DNA from: Septoria linicola
Taxonomy: Eukaryota > Ascomycota > Dothideomycetes > Mycosphaerellales > Mycosphaerellaceae
Reading direction: 5' to 3'
Assembly: GCA_024114885.1 (NCBI GenBank)
Contig: CP099423.1
Location: 124,001 to 188,000 of the forward strand
Length of the DNA: 64,000 nucleotides
Shown: positions 54,162 to 64,000 of the stretch, one piece after another
How positions within the stretch are numbered: the first letter of the stretch is position 1
How the letters are laid out: every line of letters begins with the position of its first letter
The notes under the pieces: generated by a model
Database searches by the model: none
Seen by the model: only the letters and a program-made list of their open reading frames with translations
What the model was told of the DNA's origin: nothing
Position numbers and translations under genes: made by a program

Positions 54162-55130
54162 TCAACCATCTATGCTGAGAATCAACTTGTCTTCGTCGAC
54201 AATTTCGTGTTCAGGTCGATCGCTACTCCAGCCATATGTGGAAACCTTGAGCGCGCGGAAGAATGTGACGGGGAGAAGTTTGAGCTGGGAGATGCAGATT
54301 TCCACGACTGGAATATCGATCCCTTGGGTTGAGAAACTGTCGATTTCGACGCATGTCTGAGTTACAAAGGAGTCTCCCGAAGGTACGACTGTGGCTGTCC
54401 GCGCTTTGAGCACGACGTTGACGGAGGGAGTCTCGGAGGAGAATTTGTCTTTGACGCTGCTCATGAAGGACTTTTGTTGCCCCGTGAGACGACTGCTAGA
54501 GTACTTTTGAGCGGGCGTGATGTATTCAGCAAGGGGTCCTTGCAGTCCTGTCTTTCGTGGACATATTACTATAGGTTGTGGGGCGGACAAGAATGGTTCT
54601 TGACTGTCGTGGAAGTGCACGACGAGTTGGACGCCATATTGGACGACAGCGTAGTGTTCGCTGCCGTGAGAGTGATTGAGTGTAGGTGGCAAGGCGTGAG
54701 CTCCGGTGTCATATGCTTCAGGGTTTGTGTAGCCAGCGGTGTACGGGGATGCTCCGGTGAGAAAGTTTGTATGGTCGGGACATGTGAATGAGAACGGCAG
54801 AGTGAGAGCATTTGTCGGGTCTAGCGAGATGCCCTCGACCAGCGTCTGGCTTTGACGAAGAATCTCGACCTCATCGTAGTAGCGGACTTTCCTTCGCGTG
54901 CGTCTGTTATTGGCACCGACGGTGGGTCCATTGACATATCGTATGCAGCTGGTGGTGACACGTCCAGAAAAGACTGCTTCTGCAGATCGCACAGCTCTTT
55001 GTGTCGGGCTCGATATCAAAAGATTTCCCGAGACTTGTGTTCCTGGTAGTATTGGATCTCGGCAGTGTTCATCCAGAGAGACAGAGACGTATGGCTCCGG
55101 GATGCGTTCTTTTCGTGTGAAGATGCCCAT
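54162..55130 (-). CDS. Arrestin-like (Arrestin_N domain) protein
   Basis: A 322-residue single-exon protein from ATG 55130 ('MGIFTRKERIPEPYVSVSLD'). The N-terminal beta-sandwich has 'DPILPGTQVSGNLLISSP' and 'SAEAVFSGRVTTSCI', then 'TLPFSFTCPDH' and 'HYAVVQYGVQLVVHF', the usual strands of fungal alpha-arrestin N-domains. The C-terminal half is shorter than in ART-type adaptors and has no clear PPxY Nedd4-binding motif, so it may be one of the short dothideomycete arrestin-like proteins rather than a transporter ubiquitination adaptor. Location and partner unknown. It lies tail-to-head 151 bp from the AIM9-like gene on the same strand. Confidence 0.82.
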   Translation of the reverse strand: MGIFTRKERIPEPYVSVSLDEHCRDPILPGTQVSGNLLISSPTQRAVRSAEAVFSGRVTTSCIRYVNGPTVGANNRRTRRKVRYYDEVEILRQSQTLVEGISLDPTNALTLPFSFTCPDHTNFLTGASPYTAGYTNPEAYDTGAHALPPTLNHSHGSEHYAVVQYGVQLVVHFHDSQEPFLSAPQPIVICPRKTGLQGPLAEYITPAQKYSSSRLTGQQKSFMSSVKDKFSSETPSVNVVLKARTATVVPSGDSFVTQTCVEIDSFSTQGIDIPVVEICISQLKLLPVTFFRALKVSTYGWSSDRPEHEIVDEDKLILSIDG

Positions 55131-55643
55131 TGTTCTGCGTTGTCAGTGCGCTGCTACTGGGTGTATGTTGTGGGAACTAAAAAGATTGAGACGACATCGT
55201 AGACTGATGCAGGTATATGCAGTCTCCACGTTCTTTGGGTACTTAGCTCAGCCTCAATTCAGATTGGGGCAGTGAAAAGGCGCCGATCATTTCCATCGAA
55301 ATGTAGGCCTTGCGCGCATCAGGCGTCCAATGTATTGCCGAAGCGGATCAGATGTTCCAACTTCACCGCCCAACCTCGTATCGCACAGTCGTACGGAAGC
55401 ACACGATTTGGGGTACAGTATCTGGTATGTGAGTTCTTGATCTGGGGACGAAGGAAGAGGGCGGGGTGAGCACTCGCATTCGCGAACTTTGTGCCTCAGG
55501 CCGTTGCCAAGAGCGACATAAGCATGAAGGACGATGCTAACCTACTGACCACTTGAGCTTTGGCGAGCGCCGTCTAGGCTCGGACCATGAGCAATGAGCG
55601 GGATGCGGTCGTTTGAGCTACACATCATCCAGCAGGACCAAGC
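55131..55643. other. Intergenic, nothing recognised
   Basis: Between the arrestin start and the GH2 stop, both minus strand; probably arrestin promoter and GH2 3' UTR. Confidence 0.45.
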
Positions 55644-58059
55644 TCAGTGCTCGCCTAACTTCTCAAAATACTTCCTCTCAGCCTTCTCCATTACCTTCCT
55701 CATCTCTGCAGCAGGTAACTTTTCTCTGCGATCATAAGTATAAAGACCATTCTGTTCCTGCTCGATGTCGGAGAATTGTGTCCACACCAAACCACAGACA
55801 TGACCTTCTTGAACTGTTGACATGACCATGTCGTCGATTCTGCGCAGGAGATCTGCTGCGTCAGAGGCTGTGGTGTAACCCCAGTTGACCTATGGCGAAG
55901 TTAAGACTCAGAACACCCCTTGGCGAGTCGCAACTGGACAATGAAGCACATACCTTACGTTCAACATCATCACCCATGATCTTCTCTTCCAAGCGCTTCG
56001 GCTTGTCTTTGTTCCCACTTGCGGACGACTGTTGATCTGGTCTGTGATTTGACGCAGCGATATTGATGCCGCCGAACTCAGTGCACATTACTGGTGCACC
56101 AGATTCGTGTGCTGAACCTACATCGATAAGGCGTTGACCTTTGCCGTAGATTGGTCCTATGCGACGTTAGACGATCTTCACATCAACGTAGAGAAACAGC
56201 TTACCAAGAAACATAGATCTTCCACGACCAACAATTTCCCTCAACGAGACGCAGCGATCTCGCATGCCATTTGCATCAGCATAGTCGTGAAAGCTCGAGA
56301 TGTCAGTCTTGACGTGCTCCCAGCCGCAATTATCGTTGATTGGTCGAGTCGGATCATATGTCTTCGTGTTGCAGTACAGACTCCGAATGTGGTCTCGTTG
56401 TCGAGCATCACCACCCAGATCAGGGTAGCCCCAGCTTTCGTTAACTGGTGTCCAGGTGATGAGCGAAGGATGATTGATGTCTCGTCGAACCATCTCCATC
56501 CACTCTTGGTCGAAGCGACGAATCATCTCGATACTGAAGTTGTAACAGCTTGCCATTTCGCCCCAGACGAGGAAGCCAAGGCGATCAGCCCAGTAGAAGA
56601 ACCTGAAACACCACTCAGTCATTGTCACTTCCATCGGAGGAATCGACCTACACTGGATCTTCCACCTTCTGATGCTTTCTACAACCATTGAATCCCATAG
56701 CCTTACTTAGCTCAATGTCTTTCTTCAACGCCTCTGATGATGGTGGGGTCATTAGAGTCTCTGGCCAGTAGCCCTGGTCTAGCAGGAGAGATTGGAACAG
56801 AGGTCTACCATTGAGGCGAAGTGTGCCATCGCCATTGTTCCAGCTGAGTGAGCGCATGCCAGTCGTCGTCCTCACCTCATCCAGCAGTCTTCCACTCTGA
56901 TCTAAGAGCCGCAGGCTGATGTCGTAAAGCATTGGGCAGCGTGGAGACCATAGCGCAACGCCATTGCGCCAGCAGCGGACATCATTGGGTGGCGCAACTC
57001 GAGTGAACTCAGCTGGCACTCGCTCAAGATGCTCTCCGGAAAGTCGCATGTTGACATCGTCGAATCGAACAAAATCTTCATCGCGCGGCAAATCACCACG
57101 TTTAGTGCCGACGACTACTCCTCCAATGCTGCTTTCCACTTCAACTATCAGTGGCTGGCCCACTCGTCTTCCGGAGACACAAACGCGTGCGTCTAGCACA
57201 CCTCGCTCGATGTTCGTAGATCGCAAAATCGTGCCGTGACTACCATCCACAATGCGTGCCGGCGGAACACTTTCGAGCCAGACCGATTGCCAAATTCCGC
57301 TGGACGGAGTGTAGAAAATGCTTTCCGGCTCTGGTCCCCAGTACTGCTTACCTCTGGGCTGAGTGAGATCTGCGAGGTCTTAGTCGTTCACAGCTCAAGT
57401 CTTACCTGGCCACGCTGGGGTGCGAATGTTACAGGATTACCGTGGCAAGAAGCGCGTGATGACATACCATATGCGGAGTCAAAGACTCTTACTGTCAATC
57501 TACTCGATGTCGTTGTTGACTCAGACAGAGCCTCAGTCAGGTCAAGGTCAAAAGGCACATGTCCGCCACTGTGCTCTCCAACATATCGGCCATCGAGCCA
57601 GATCTTGGCGTAGTAGTCGACAGCGCCGAAGCGAAGCAACAGTCGGAAACCGTTTGCTTTCTCTTCAGCACTGCGCAGGTCTTCGATTCGACGCTCATAC
57701 CAGAGGATTTGGTGAACGGCTTTCTCATGAACGCCAGAAGCCGGAGCTTGAAACACGTAGGGCACTTGAATAGTTCGCTTCGCGTTCGGCTTGCCATCAG
57801 CCGAGGAATGAGTTGGCAAGCCTTGCAGATGGAACGACTTGACTTGACCCTCGTCATGGTCATCGAATAGGAAGTCCCATGGTCCATTCAAGCTTTCCCA
57901 GCTCAATGTCGAGCGGATGAAATCAGGATGAGGGTAGTCTGTGGGAGCGGTCGCCATTTTGGGAGCCTTCTCACGGATAGCTGGGGACGACGAAGGGTAT
58001 GGCTGAGATGAAGATGGTTGTCTGCGGTTTTGGACAAGTCTCGAGAGACTCTTGCGCAT
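55644..58059 (-). CDS. Glycoside hydrolase family 2 protein (beta-galactosidase/glucuronidase-like)
   Basis: Five exons on the minus strand: 57406-58059, 56652-57358, 56205-56602, 55954-56156 and 55644-55889; 2208 bases, 735 residues. Each junction restores a conserved GH2 phrase ('QRGQPRGKQYWG', 'KVEDPVFFYWADRLGFLVWG', 'GPIYGKGQRL'). Order: sugar-binding jelly-roll ('LNGPWDFLF', 'WYERRIED', 'GAVDYYAKIWLDGRYVG'), Ig-like middle domain, and TIM barrel with the acid/base Glu in 'TWTPVNESWG' and the nucleophile Glu in 'VMCTEFGGI'. There is no signal peptide, so an intracellular enzyme is likely. Exact sugar unknown. Divergent from RRP8 across 300 bp. Confidence 0.92.
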
Positions 58060-58359
58060 GTCCTGACAGCTTTAAAGTAGCTTACTGAGAGGACAGTGGC
58101 AGTGCTGTGCCTGCAAGAGAAGCGGTCAGACTTCAAGTGGTTACGGAGAAACTAGATCGACTGATCTGTCTCTTGTAAGTTCATCAAGTGGGCCACCGAT
58201 GTTTGTCCATTGATGGTCGATGGAAGGAAGTCATCCTGAAACGTGGGATGCTCGAGGATGTCGAGGTCGGAGATCAGGCATAAATATTGCTGCCTGAAGT
58301 TCAACTTGACCTCTAAATTTCTCGACATACTTTTTGAGATGATCAACCACAAGTTCGCG
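58060..58359. promoter_or_regulatory. Divergent promoter region of GH2 and RRP8 genes
   Basis: 300 bp between two opposite start codons. The RRP8 frame stays open back to 58243 but starts there with GTG; no ATG-initiated extension matches the family. Confidence 0.4.
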
Positions 58360-59964
58360 ATGTTTGCGGTCAAGGGATGGAATGTCGATGCGGCGGCGTT
58401 GAAGCCGCAGACGGAGGTCATCAAGGGAAAGAAGGCCACTGCAAAGGAGGCAGCAGCAGCAGCTACAGCGTCGGAAGAAAATGGCGAGAAGCAGAGCAGA
58501 AAGCGGAAGCGGGAAGAGGCTGAAGAGCAGAAGGCGAAGAAAGTAGACGCCGAGCTGGGCCAACAGTGGGAGAAGCACATTGAAGGGAAAGATGTTAAGA
58601 AGGCGAAGAAAGTAAGGAACGGAGACCAGCCGAAGAAGGTTGATACTGCAAAGAAGGACGCTGGTCGCAAAGACGTGACGAAGACAGATGCGCAGAGTGA
58701 CGAGACTTCAGCGACAGAAGCAGGCGCAGAGAAGAAGAAGGCCAAGAAGCGCAGCAGGGACCGAAAGAAGGAGAAACTCCAGAATGGCGAGAATGGAGAG
58801 TCAGCAGCAAGCCAGACGAATGGAGCTGCTGTTGTTCTAGCAAAACCGCCCGCTCTACCCTCTGGAGCCAAGCTTACGCCTATGCAAGCTGCCATGCGAC
58901 AAAAGCTGATATCTGCTCGTTTCCGCCACCTCAATGAGACATTGTACACGGAGCCATCGACAAAAGCACTTGATCTCTTCGATCAGAATCCCGAAATGTT
59001 TGAGGACTACCACTCCGGCTTCCGACAACAGGTTACGACCTGGCCATCCAACCCTGTCGATAACTTCATCGCCACTATTCGATCGCGAGGCGCAGTACGA
59101 CTACCTTCGCAGAAGAAAGCATTCCAGAAAGACGGCAAACGAAAACATACAGATGTCGCCGAACGAGTCAAGGCAGAGAGCGAAGGTCGTGTCGCAGCTC
59201 TGCCACGAACGCAGGGAACCAGTATCATTGCAGATCTGGGCTGTGGCGATGCTCGTCTCGCGCAGACTTTGACAGACTCTGGCGACATCACGAAGCTCAA
59301 CTTGCGTGTACTGTCATATGATCTGCACTCTCCTAGCCCGCTCGTGACCAAGGCTGACATCTCCAAACTGCCTGCCGATGATGGAAGTGTCGATATTGCA
59401 ATATTCTGCTTGGCACTTATGGGAACGAACTGGATTTCTTTCATTGAAGAAGCTTACCGCATCCTACACTGGAAAGGCGAGCTCTGGATTGCTGAGATCA
59501 AGTCTCGTTTTGGTCGTGTGGGAAAGAGTAAAGTCGTCGAACACAGCGTCGGAGGCAAGCGGAAACAAGCTGCATTGCAGAAAAAGAAGGCCAAGGCCGA
59601 TGCTGAACAAGAAGAAGTCAATGAACAAGAAACATTAGCAGTTGTCGTGGACGGAGCTGAGAACGCGCCTGTGAATCAAGAGACAGATGTCTCATCTTTT
59701 GTGGAGGTTCTCAGAAGGCGAGGGTTTGTGCTCAAGAGTGGCGACAGCTCGATCGATCTCGGGAACAAGATGTTCGTAAAGATGGAGTTTGTGAAGGGTG
59801 CTGCTGCCACGAAAGGCAAGAACAAGACGGAAGATGACAAGAAGACGGAGAAGCCGAGATTCAAGAAAGCGAAGTTCTTGGAGGATGATGCAAAAGAGGA
59901 AGAAGATGTCGCTACGGACGATGAGGCGAAGACGCTGAAGCCGTGCTTGTACAAGATTCGGTAG
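58360..59964 (+). CDS. RRP8: RRP8, 25S rRNA m1A methyltransferase
   Basis: Nucleolar SAM-dependent enzyme that methylates an adenine of large-subunit rRNA and is needed for early processing. 534 residues from 'MFAVKGWNVDAAALK', the family's conserved start, chosen over upstream Met codons at 58258 and 58339 in the same open frame. Residues about 25-170 are Lys/Glu/Ala-rich with nuclear-localisation clusters. Then 'LTPMQAAMRQKLISARFRHLNE', 'YHSGFRQQVTTWPSNPVD', the SAM motif 'IIADLGCGDARLAQ' (about 286-299), 'VDIAIFCLALMGTNWISFI' and 'GELWIAEIKSRF'. A basic tail ends 'LKPCLYKIR', also conserved. Intact. Confidence 0.95.
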   Translation: MFAVKGWNVDAAALKPQTEVIKGKKATAKEAAAAATASEENGEKQSRKRKREEAEEQKAKKVDAELGQQWEKHIEGKDVKKAKKVRNGDQPKKVDTAKKDAGRKDVTKTDAQSDETSATEAGAEKKKAKKRSRDRKKEKLQNGENGESAASQTNGAAVVLAKPPALPSGAKLTPMQAAMRQKLISARFRHLNETLYTEPSTKALDLFDQNPEMFEDYHSGFRQQVTTWPSNPVDNFIATIRSRGAVRLPSQKKAFQKDGKRKHTDVAERVKAESEGRVAALPRTQGTSIIADLGCGDARLAQTLTDSGDITKLNLRVLSYDLHSPSPLVTKADISKLPADDGSVDIAIFCLALMGTNWISFIEEAYRILHWKGELWIAEIKSRFGRVGKSKVVEHSVGGKRKQAALQKKKAKADAEQEEVNEQETLAVVVDGAENAPVNQETDVSSFVEVLRRRGFVLKSGDSSIDLGNKMFVKMEFVKGAAATKGKNKTEDDKKTEKPRFKKAKFLEDDAKEEEDVATDDEAKTLKPCLYKIR

Positions 59965-60468
59965 ACGGTAACTTTCACCGGACAATGGTCTCTCACTATG
60001 CACCTCTTGCTGGAACGGCAAGCATTCGGGTGGACGAGACATCTAGTGGAAGCATCAAACGTACATCGTCTGCCCCGCTCAACATCGGATCTGACAGACC
60101 ATAGTCACGACCTCGTCTGAGACACCATCTCGATAATCAATTTTTTTGTCTCAGACACAATATCTCCAAGTCAACACGGTTTTGTCTCTAAAGGGATCAT
60201 GTACCTAGGCGTGGTGCCGTACATATACGCCGTGCTTTGCTGCCCATGGCCTTCCTAGAACACTCGTCTTCAATTCTCCGCTTGCTTCAACTTCGCTTCA
60301 ACCTGACACCGCCGGCCGGTACTTTCGCTACTCAACTTTTCATACTAATTCCCCACGTCCGCTGGTCGGATTATTCAGTGCAACCTCCTCCATCCTCAGA
60401 ACACAAGTCGCTCCCCACCCACTCCGGCAAGTTCACGCAGCCGCAGCACCTTCTGATAATCTACAAAT
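59965..60468. other. Intergenic, pyrimidine-rich upstream of the DUF6604-like gene
   Basis: No gene recognised. The last 200 bases before the next ATG are C/T-rich, as in many fungal promoters. Confidence 0.45.
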
Positions 60469-60820
60469 ATGGCCTCACCACCAATCGTAGGATGGCCAAC
60501 TTACCACGCAGCTACACAGGACTTTAAGAAGTGGCTGCGTCGCGGCGCGGTGGCAGCTGGGTACAGACCCAGTCGCGTCAAACGCGGCAAGATCCTCAAG
60601 ACAGATGATATTTTGCCGTCTGCAAGGGCTATCATGGCCTCGCAAACTCGTCACGAAAGCACGCCTGCTCAGCTCATCCGTCTACTTGATCTGGTCATAA
60701 CAGCTCGTGAAGATGCTTGTAAGAACTACGGGGACGAATCTGATGAGGGCCATGAACACTTTTTGGAGCAGCTACGTCAAGCTCGTCCGATTCTAGAGCC
60801 ACAAAGGCCACGTGCGCAGA

Positions 60821-60870
<50 letters not shown>

Positions 60871-62724
60871 TCGATAGTTGCTTCCAACTTAGCCCCCAAG
60901 CGTGGGGATGGCATGGCCGCAAGCATCGCGGCGAAATCGCACTGGGAAACCCCGTTTAAAGCAAGATTAACAACAACACACGCGAGCTCTGAACACGGGT
61001 CGTGCGTGACAAGAGACTCAGAGGCAAGGGTCGCCGCCGAAGCTAGGGCCGCCGCTGAAGCTCGTGTCGCGCGATTCGGACCGACATCAAGGGCTGGCCT
61101 CCAGCCAGCTCAAACGAAGCCAGAGCACGGTATCGTTGAGGGCAGTCGTACACTTTCCACACTCAGGACATCCTCTGTTTCCCCACCAGTTCCGATCAAG
61201 TCAAAATCAACATTCACTGAAAGTGATCGCGCGCTCCTGCTCTTGCTATCCGACCTGAGGCGCATCAGGCTCTGGGTACGTTCTTTGTGGCTTAAGAACT
61301 GTACTTCCCGGCTTAGCCCTGAGCTCCTCATTGTGTGCAAACTCACTGATATCGCGATGCAGATCTCACAGGACCGTGTTGCTGCGTTTTCAACGCGGTT
61401 TCCGATCTGGAAGTCCTATGAGAGCCTACTCGACATCTTTCCCGAGGACGATCCTGTTTGGCTGAGTCTCCGGGGCCCGTCCAAAGATGGTAATGCAATT
61501 GAGCCCACCCATCACAGCATGCTCTCGGAGCTGTTGACGTACATACCAGCCTGGGGTACGGTCCCAATTCATAATAGGTTGCCGCGCGGATCCCCGTCGT
61601 GTATTCGCCTGCCCGTGAAATATTGGCATCTATGGCGACGGCAAGACAATCATGAATCCTGTTACCGAGATCTGTTCAGCGTTCGAAGCCAACTTGTGTC
61701 ACTGCAGGATTCCGAAGAGCTCGATACATTCACTAAGTGTTTATTGACGACGACAGCCGACGACACCTCCATCATCATGGTGGCGATGACGCGTATACAC
61801 ATGGAGATTCGAGATATCTTGAAAGCCCGCGGAAACAGTGCTTACCAAGATGCACGTGGCGCCCTTCTCATGCTCGAAGTTGATGCTTACCATTTCAGAG
61901 GTGTTTACCAGAGCTCGATACCCACCGTGCAAACCTGGCTGTCTCCGCATCTTGAGACGTTGATGGCGATGATGCCCGATAACTATGCCAAAGGATACGG
62001 CGCCAGTGGGCTGAGGCCTGGCGCATGCAATCCCGAGAATCTCCCAAGCCACGACAGTGTCAACTGCACACAGTGCACACTATTTGAGCGGCTACCACTT
62101 CTCGCCGGCGTCCAGGGTTGGAACTACAAATCACGATGCTACGCCGATCGATATCGTGTTTTCTGGACGGATGCAGTCTGCATCGCAGCATACCATCTGT
62201 ATCGTGCGGTGTGCATCCAACGCCCAGGTCTCATACACTGGAAGAGAATGGAGACCTTTGCAAGCCGACGAGAAGTCCGTTTCTTCAAAGCCGGACCTGA
62301 CCTCAACACGCAAGCAATATACTACGCACAGGCAATCGAGGCTTGGCAGGCCCCAGGAAAGCTTGATTTGAAAGAAGTCCCGTTGCCAGATGCATGGTTC
62401 CGTGCCCTCACCAGTCGCTCTAACTGCCAAGATCGCTTGGCACAATTGAGTGTTGACGATTCAAGCGATCTCCGCGTCGATCTACCGATCTTAATGGGAA
62501 TCTGTCTAGAATTTCTAGGCGACGTATCCTCCGAGCTCGGTTTGAAGGTCGTCGACGGTAAAACCCCTCATGCTGAACTCCAGATGGTCATGAGACTCAC
62601 ATCGGGCGATCAATATGCTGCAGTCTGTCTTGGGCCTGGGCGTGTCGCGCGTTCCTCGCAGATATGGGACTGTATAGCAGCCATTTTGGAACGGAGAAAA
62701 GGTTACGACGAGGAGTACTTGTAA
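60469..62724 (+). CDS. DUF6604-like fungal protein, intact
   Basis: Single exon, 751 residues. The N-terminus 'TYHAATQDFKKWLRRGAV' and 'LKTDDILPSARAIMAS' fit the DUF6604 N-terminal helical domain, followed by a low-complexity linker that includes a Thr-Ala dipeptide run coded by a CAGCGA repeat, and Ala/Glu/Arg repeats ('ARVAAEARAAAEARVARFG'). The larger C-terminal region (about residue 240 on) is mixed helical with no catalytic motif I recognise; it shares 'ILMGICLEFLGDVSSELGL' with the broken relative at 28997-32007. Members occur widely in dothideomycetes with no assigned role. Cys-Thr-Gln-Cys near the middle could bind metal, but this is speculation. Confidence 0.75.
60819..60870 (+). repeat. 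(ACAGCG)n in-frame hexanucleotide repeat
   Basis: About eight and a half units in the linker of the DUF6604-like gene, encoding alternating Thr and Ala. Being a multiple of three, unit changes would alter linker length without breaking the frame. Confidence 0.92.
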
Positions 62725-62879
62725 CATCTGCTGCACACCTAGCCGCCTAAGACACTCGTAGTCCTAGAACATGCCTTCCGCATGCATTGCTGAAGCATGC
62801 AGTGAGTGTCGACGCATGATAAGCTACGAGCACGTAATCGACCGAACTTCCAAGTACTCGTCGCATACAAAGGCACGGA

Positions 62880-64000
62880 TCATATCAATGTCAAAGTCGT
62901 TCTCTCTATCTCTAACCACTCCTTTAACTTGCTAGTCCGCAACCAACCCGTCGTTCGAGAGTCAAATTTCCAGGACGAGTCGCGGATGTAGCCTATCCTC
63001 CGATAGACTCCCGGTTGACCACCGACTTCTTCCAAAGCCAGCCCAGAGCATGAGCAGGAGGTTTTGCCCGTGCAAGCAGCACGAAGAAGAATACAAGGTG
63101 CAGTGATCTTCTCCGACCATGGGACATTGTTACTCGACCAGAGGCTCTGGTCGTCAGGCCAGTAATCTGCCAAGTCGCTCGGAACAGCAAAGTTCGAGGT
63201 GTCAGACCCGGCTCGATGCGAAGCAGGAATGAGTTCGAGAGCCATGACGCGAGCTTTGACCTTGAGTCGGCCCTCAGAAACCTGCCCAAAGGAGTCGAGA
63301 CCGACAGACGACACTTGGCTCTCAATAACCTCAAAAGTTTCATGCCCGTCCTCAGACAATATGACATGATCATCAAAGTGAACCTCCATATCTTGAGCAG
63401 CCCATGACCATGACGGCGCCCTGTACTCAGGCACGGCTGGCTTCTTCGACATCTGACTGTGCGGGTCCCGGAACCAGGCCAGATCTTTCACCAGCCCGCC
63501 GCTCCAGAGTCCAGCAAGATACGTGTCCTGCTGCAACTCCAACGCCATTCGCTGTGCCAGACCTGAAAGTGCTGGCAGACGATCCATTGGGCCAGTCAAA
63601 TCGCACGTGCAGAAGGTCTTTACCAGGCGTCGCCAAAGTTCTCGCGTATTGATCCCTGCCTCAGAAGGGTTTGGAGTGATGCCCGCTTCATTGAAAAGAC
63701 TCTTCGATACTGGACCATTGGCCCAGTCGGTCGGCATGTCGCTAGCAAGAGTTTCAAACCGATCCGCCGTACGGCACTCCATGTACATCTGATCTTCTCC
63801 GAAGTAGAGGATGCGAGGAGCGAGCAGCCGCTCTTGCAGAACCCAGCCGCGTTGCGACAAGACTGAATTCTCTTGTTTAGGAACACCCTGATCGATACTG
63901 CTTGGGCAGATACTCGGGATTGCAGCCGAAAGGGTATGGTCGCGAAACCGGAACCAGCACTGGGGTGTCGAAGGCCGGGAATGCAGGAAAGTACCATCGG
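62880..64000 (-). CDS. HET-domain (heterokaryon incompatibility) protein, 3' part only
   Basis: The gene runs off the right edge of the window, so its start is unseen; the frame is open without a stop from 64000 to the stop at 62880 (373 codons). It carries the late HET motif 'SQRGWVLQERLLAPRILYF', followed by 'YMECRTADRFE', a long variable region with 'YRAPSWSWAAQDMEVHF' (also typical of HET proteins), and a hydrophilic end. HET domains are TIR-like and trigger cell death on meeting a different allele; many paralogs have no known role. Convergent with the DUF6604-like gene (155 bp between stops). No break is seen in the visible part. Confidence 0.85.
   Translation of the reverse strand, partial: DGTFLHSRPSTPQCWFRFRDHTLSAAIPSICPSSIDQGVPKQENSVLSQRGWVLQERLLAPRILYFGEDQMYMECRTADRFETLASDMPTDWANGPVSKSLFNEAGITPNPSEAGINTRELWRRLVKTFCTCDLTGPMDRLPALSGLAQRMALELQQDTYLAGLWSGGLVKDLAWFRDPHSQMSKKPAVPEYRAPSWSWAAQDMEVHFDDHVILSEDGHETFEVIESQVSSVGLDSFGQVSEGRLKVKARVMALELIPASHRAGSDTSNFAVPSDLADYWPDDQSLWSSNNVPWSEKITAPCILLRAACTGKTSCSCSGLALEEVGGQPGVYRRIGYIRDSSWKFDSRTTGWLRTSKLKEWLEIERTTLTLI

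Noticed and set aside
1..64000. CRISPR array, bacterial operon features, viral insertions
   Set aside because: No regularly spaced repeats, no Shine-Dalgarno organisation, spliceosomal introns throughout, and no viral protein motifs.

Overview
This is nuclear DNA of a filamentous ascomycete, most likely a dothideomycete (order Capnodiales/Mycosphaerellales; inferred from gene families, not proven). Reasons: protein genes carry 46-85 bp spliceosomal introns with CTRAC/CTAAC-like branch sites; genes are packed on both strands with short spacers; and the window holds fungal-only families: a class II hydrophobin, a HET-domain protein, DUF6604-like proteins, F-box-like 'CRQ..EALGIF(Y/F)GETTF' proteins, a GPI-anchored Ser/Thr-rich wall protein and an NLR-like ankyrin protein. 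The one RNA gene seen is an intron-containing tRNA-Arg(CCT).

Layout. 1-6.2 kb: 3' end of a GPI-anchored wall protein, a decayed SnoaL-like gene, and the CCR4-NOT subunit NOT2. 6.2-13.2 kb: an ankyrin protein with a HeLo-like N-terminus, an LCL3-type nuclease, a weak orphan ORF and a GFA-family gene with a locally shifted frame. 14-29 kb is a housekeeping block: methylmalonate-semialdehyde dehydrogenase, N-acetylglutamate synthase, condensin SMC2, a four-carbon acid-sugar kinase, a Rad51 paralog, the MSP1 ATPase and thymidylate synthase. 29-36 kb is an accessory, decaying stretch: a broken DUF6604 gene, three degenerating tandem copies of an F-box-like gene, and an intact class II hydrophobin. 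37-46 kb mixes intact genes (LETM1/MDM38, adenylate kinase, an amidase) with two badly broken carbohydrate-active genes (a GH3 beta-glucosidase and a polysaccharide deacetylase). 46-64 kb: a P-loop kinase with a GC-AG intron, a Ctr copper transporter, a CipB-like MDR oxidoreductase, tRNA-Arg, an AIM9-like kinase, an arrestin, a GH2 hydrolase, RRP8, an intact DUF6604-like gene and a truncated HET gene at the right edge.

The genes do not form one pathway or an obvious biosynthetic cluster. The clearest window-level signal is gene decay: conserved housekeeping genes are clean, while at least seven accessory genes or copies carry frameshifts, in-frame TGA stops or internal deletions. I found no transposon, CRISPR array or convincing new multi-gene system. 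Exon borders were derived by hand from GT-AG signals and reading frame; totals divisible by three support each intact multi-exon model.
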